The notes under the pieces: generated by a model
Told to the model about the DNA's origin: nothing
What the model saw: the letters and a program-made list of their open reading frames with translations, nothing else
Databases searched by the model: none
Assembly (NCBI GenBank): GCA_947581885.1
Contig: CANPWF010000121.1
Location: 1-5,456, forward strand
Reading direction: 5' to 3'
DNA from: an uncultured Clostridia bacterium
Lineage (GTDB): Bacteria; Bacillota; Clostridia; Christensenellales; Borkfalkiaceae
Length of the DNA: 5,456 nt
In this document: positions 5,450 to 5,456 of the stretch, one piece after another
Layout: each line of letters begins with the position of its first letter
How positions within the stretch are numbered: the stretch's first letter is position 1
Made by a program: the position numbers and the translations under genes

Positions 5450-5456
5450 GCCCTAC

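Noticed and set aside
5384..5456. GTG-initiated ORF open to the window end after a G-rich stretch
   Set aside because: The G-run almost touches the GTG, the product (ending SPYGSCAL) has no recognised family, and the region overlaps a hairpin and the repeat motif, so it looks like repeat DNA.

Overview
The window is a moderately GC-rich stretch (higher in the core genes, dropping sharply in one intergenic gap). Every gene lies on the + strand, tightly packed with ATGA stop/start overlaps and GGAGG-type ribosome binding sites. Gene content and order match the Bacillota (Firmicutes) housekeeping cluster known from Bacillus subtilis as fmt-rsmB-rlmN-prpC-prkC-rsgA-rpe-thiN. I infer an uncultured Clostridia-like member of Bacillota, with moderate confidence; nothing here fixes the genus.

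Layout. Positions 1-561 hold the C-terminal part of methionyl-tRNA formyltransferase (fmt), cut by the window edge. It overlaps rsmB (542-1765, TTG start, 16S rRNA m5C methyltransferase), which overlaps rlmN (1762-2802, radical-SAM 23S rRNA/tRNA A2-methyltransferase). A 97-bp AT-rich gap (2803-2899) carries a near-consensus promoter with an extended -10 and operator-like repeats. It drives a Phd/YefM-family antitoxin gene (2900-3175) that has no toxin beside it. By ATGA overlaps the antitoxin is joined to rpe (3172-3822, ribulose-phosphate 3-epimerase), then thiN (3819-4445, thiamine pyrophosphokinase), then an unrecognised 21-codon ORF (4442-4507), then an M19 membrane-dipeptidase-family metallopeptidase (4504-5376). 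The last 80 bases are non-coding as far as can be seen.

How the genes work together. The first block serves translation: initiator-tRNA formylation and rRNA methylation. The second block is metabolic: Rpe makes xylulose 5-phosphate, a transketolase substrate, and ThiN makes thiamine diphosphate, the transketolase cofactor. The dipeptidase is not a usual member of the cluster.

Most unusual points: (i) the prpC-prkC-rsgA segment expected between rlmN and rpe is absent, and an orphan antitoxin gene with its own promoter sits there, translationally coupled to rpe in the place where a toxin gene would normally be; (ii) a roughly 62-bp segment, bounded by ATGA on both sides, separates thiN from the dipeptidase and encodes a tiny coupling ORF; (iii) this segment shares a short motif with the sequence downstream of the dipeptidase; (iv) the fmt fragment seems to lack the conserved stretch just before its GLDTGDM motif. 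No complete new defence or mobile system is visible.
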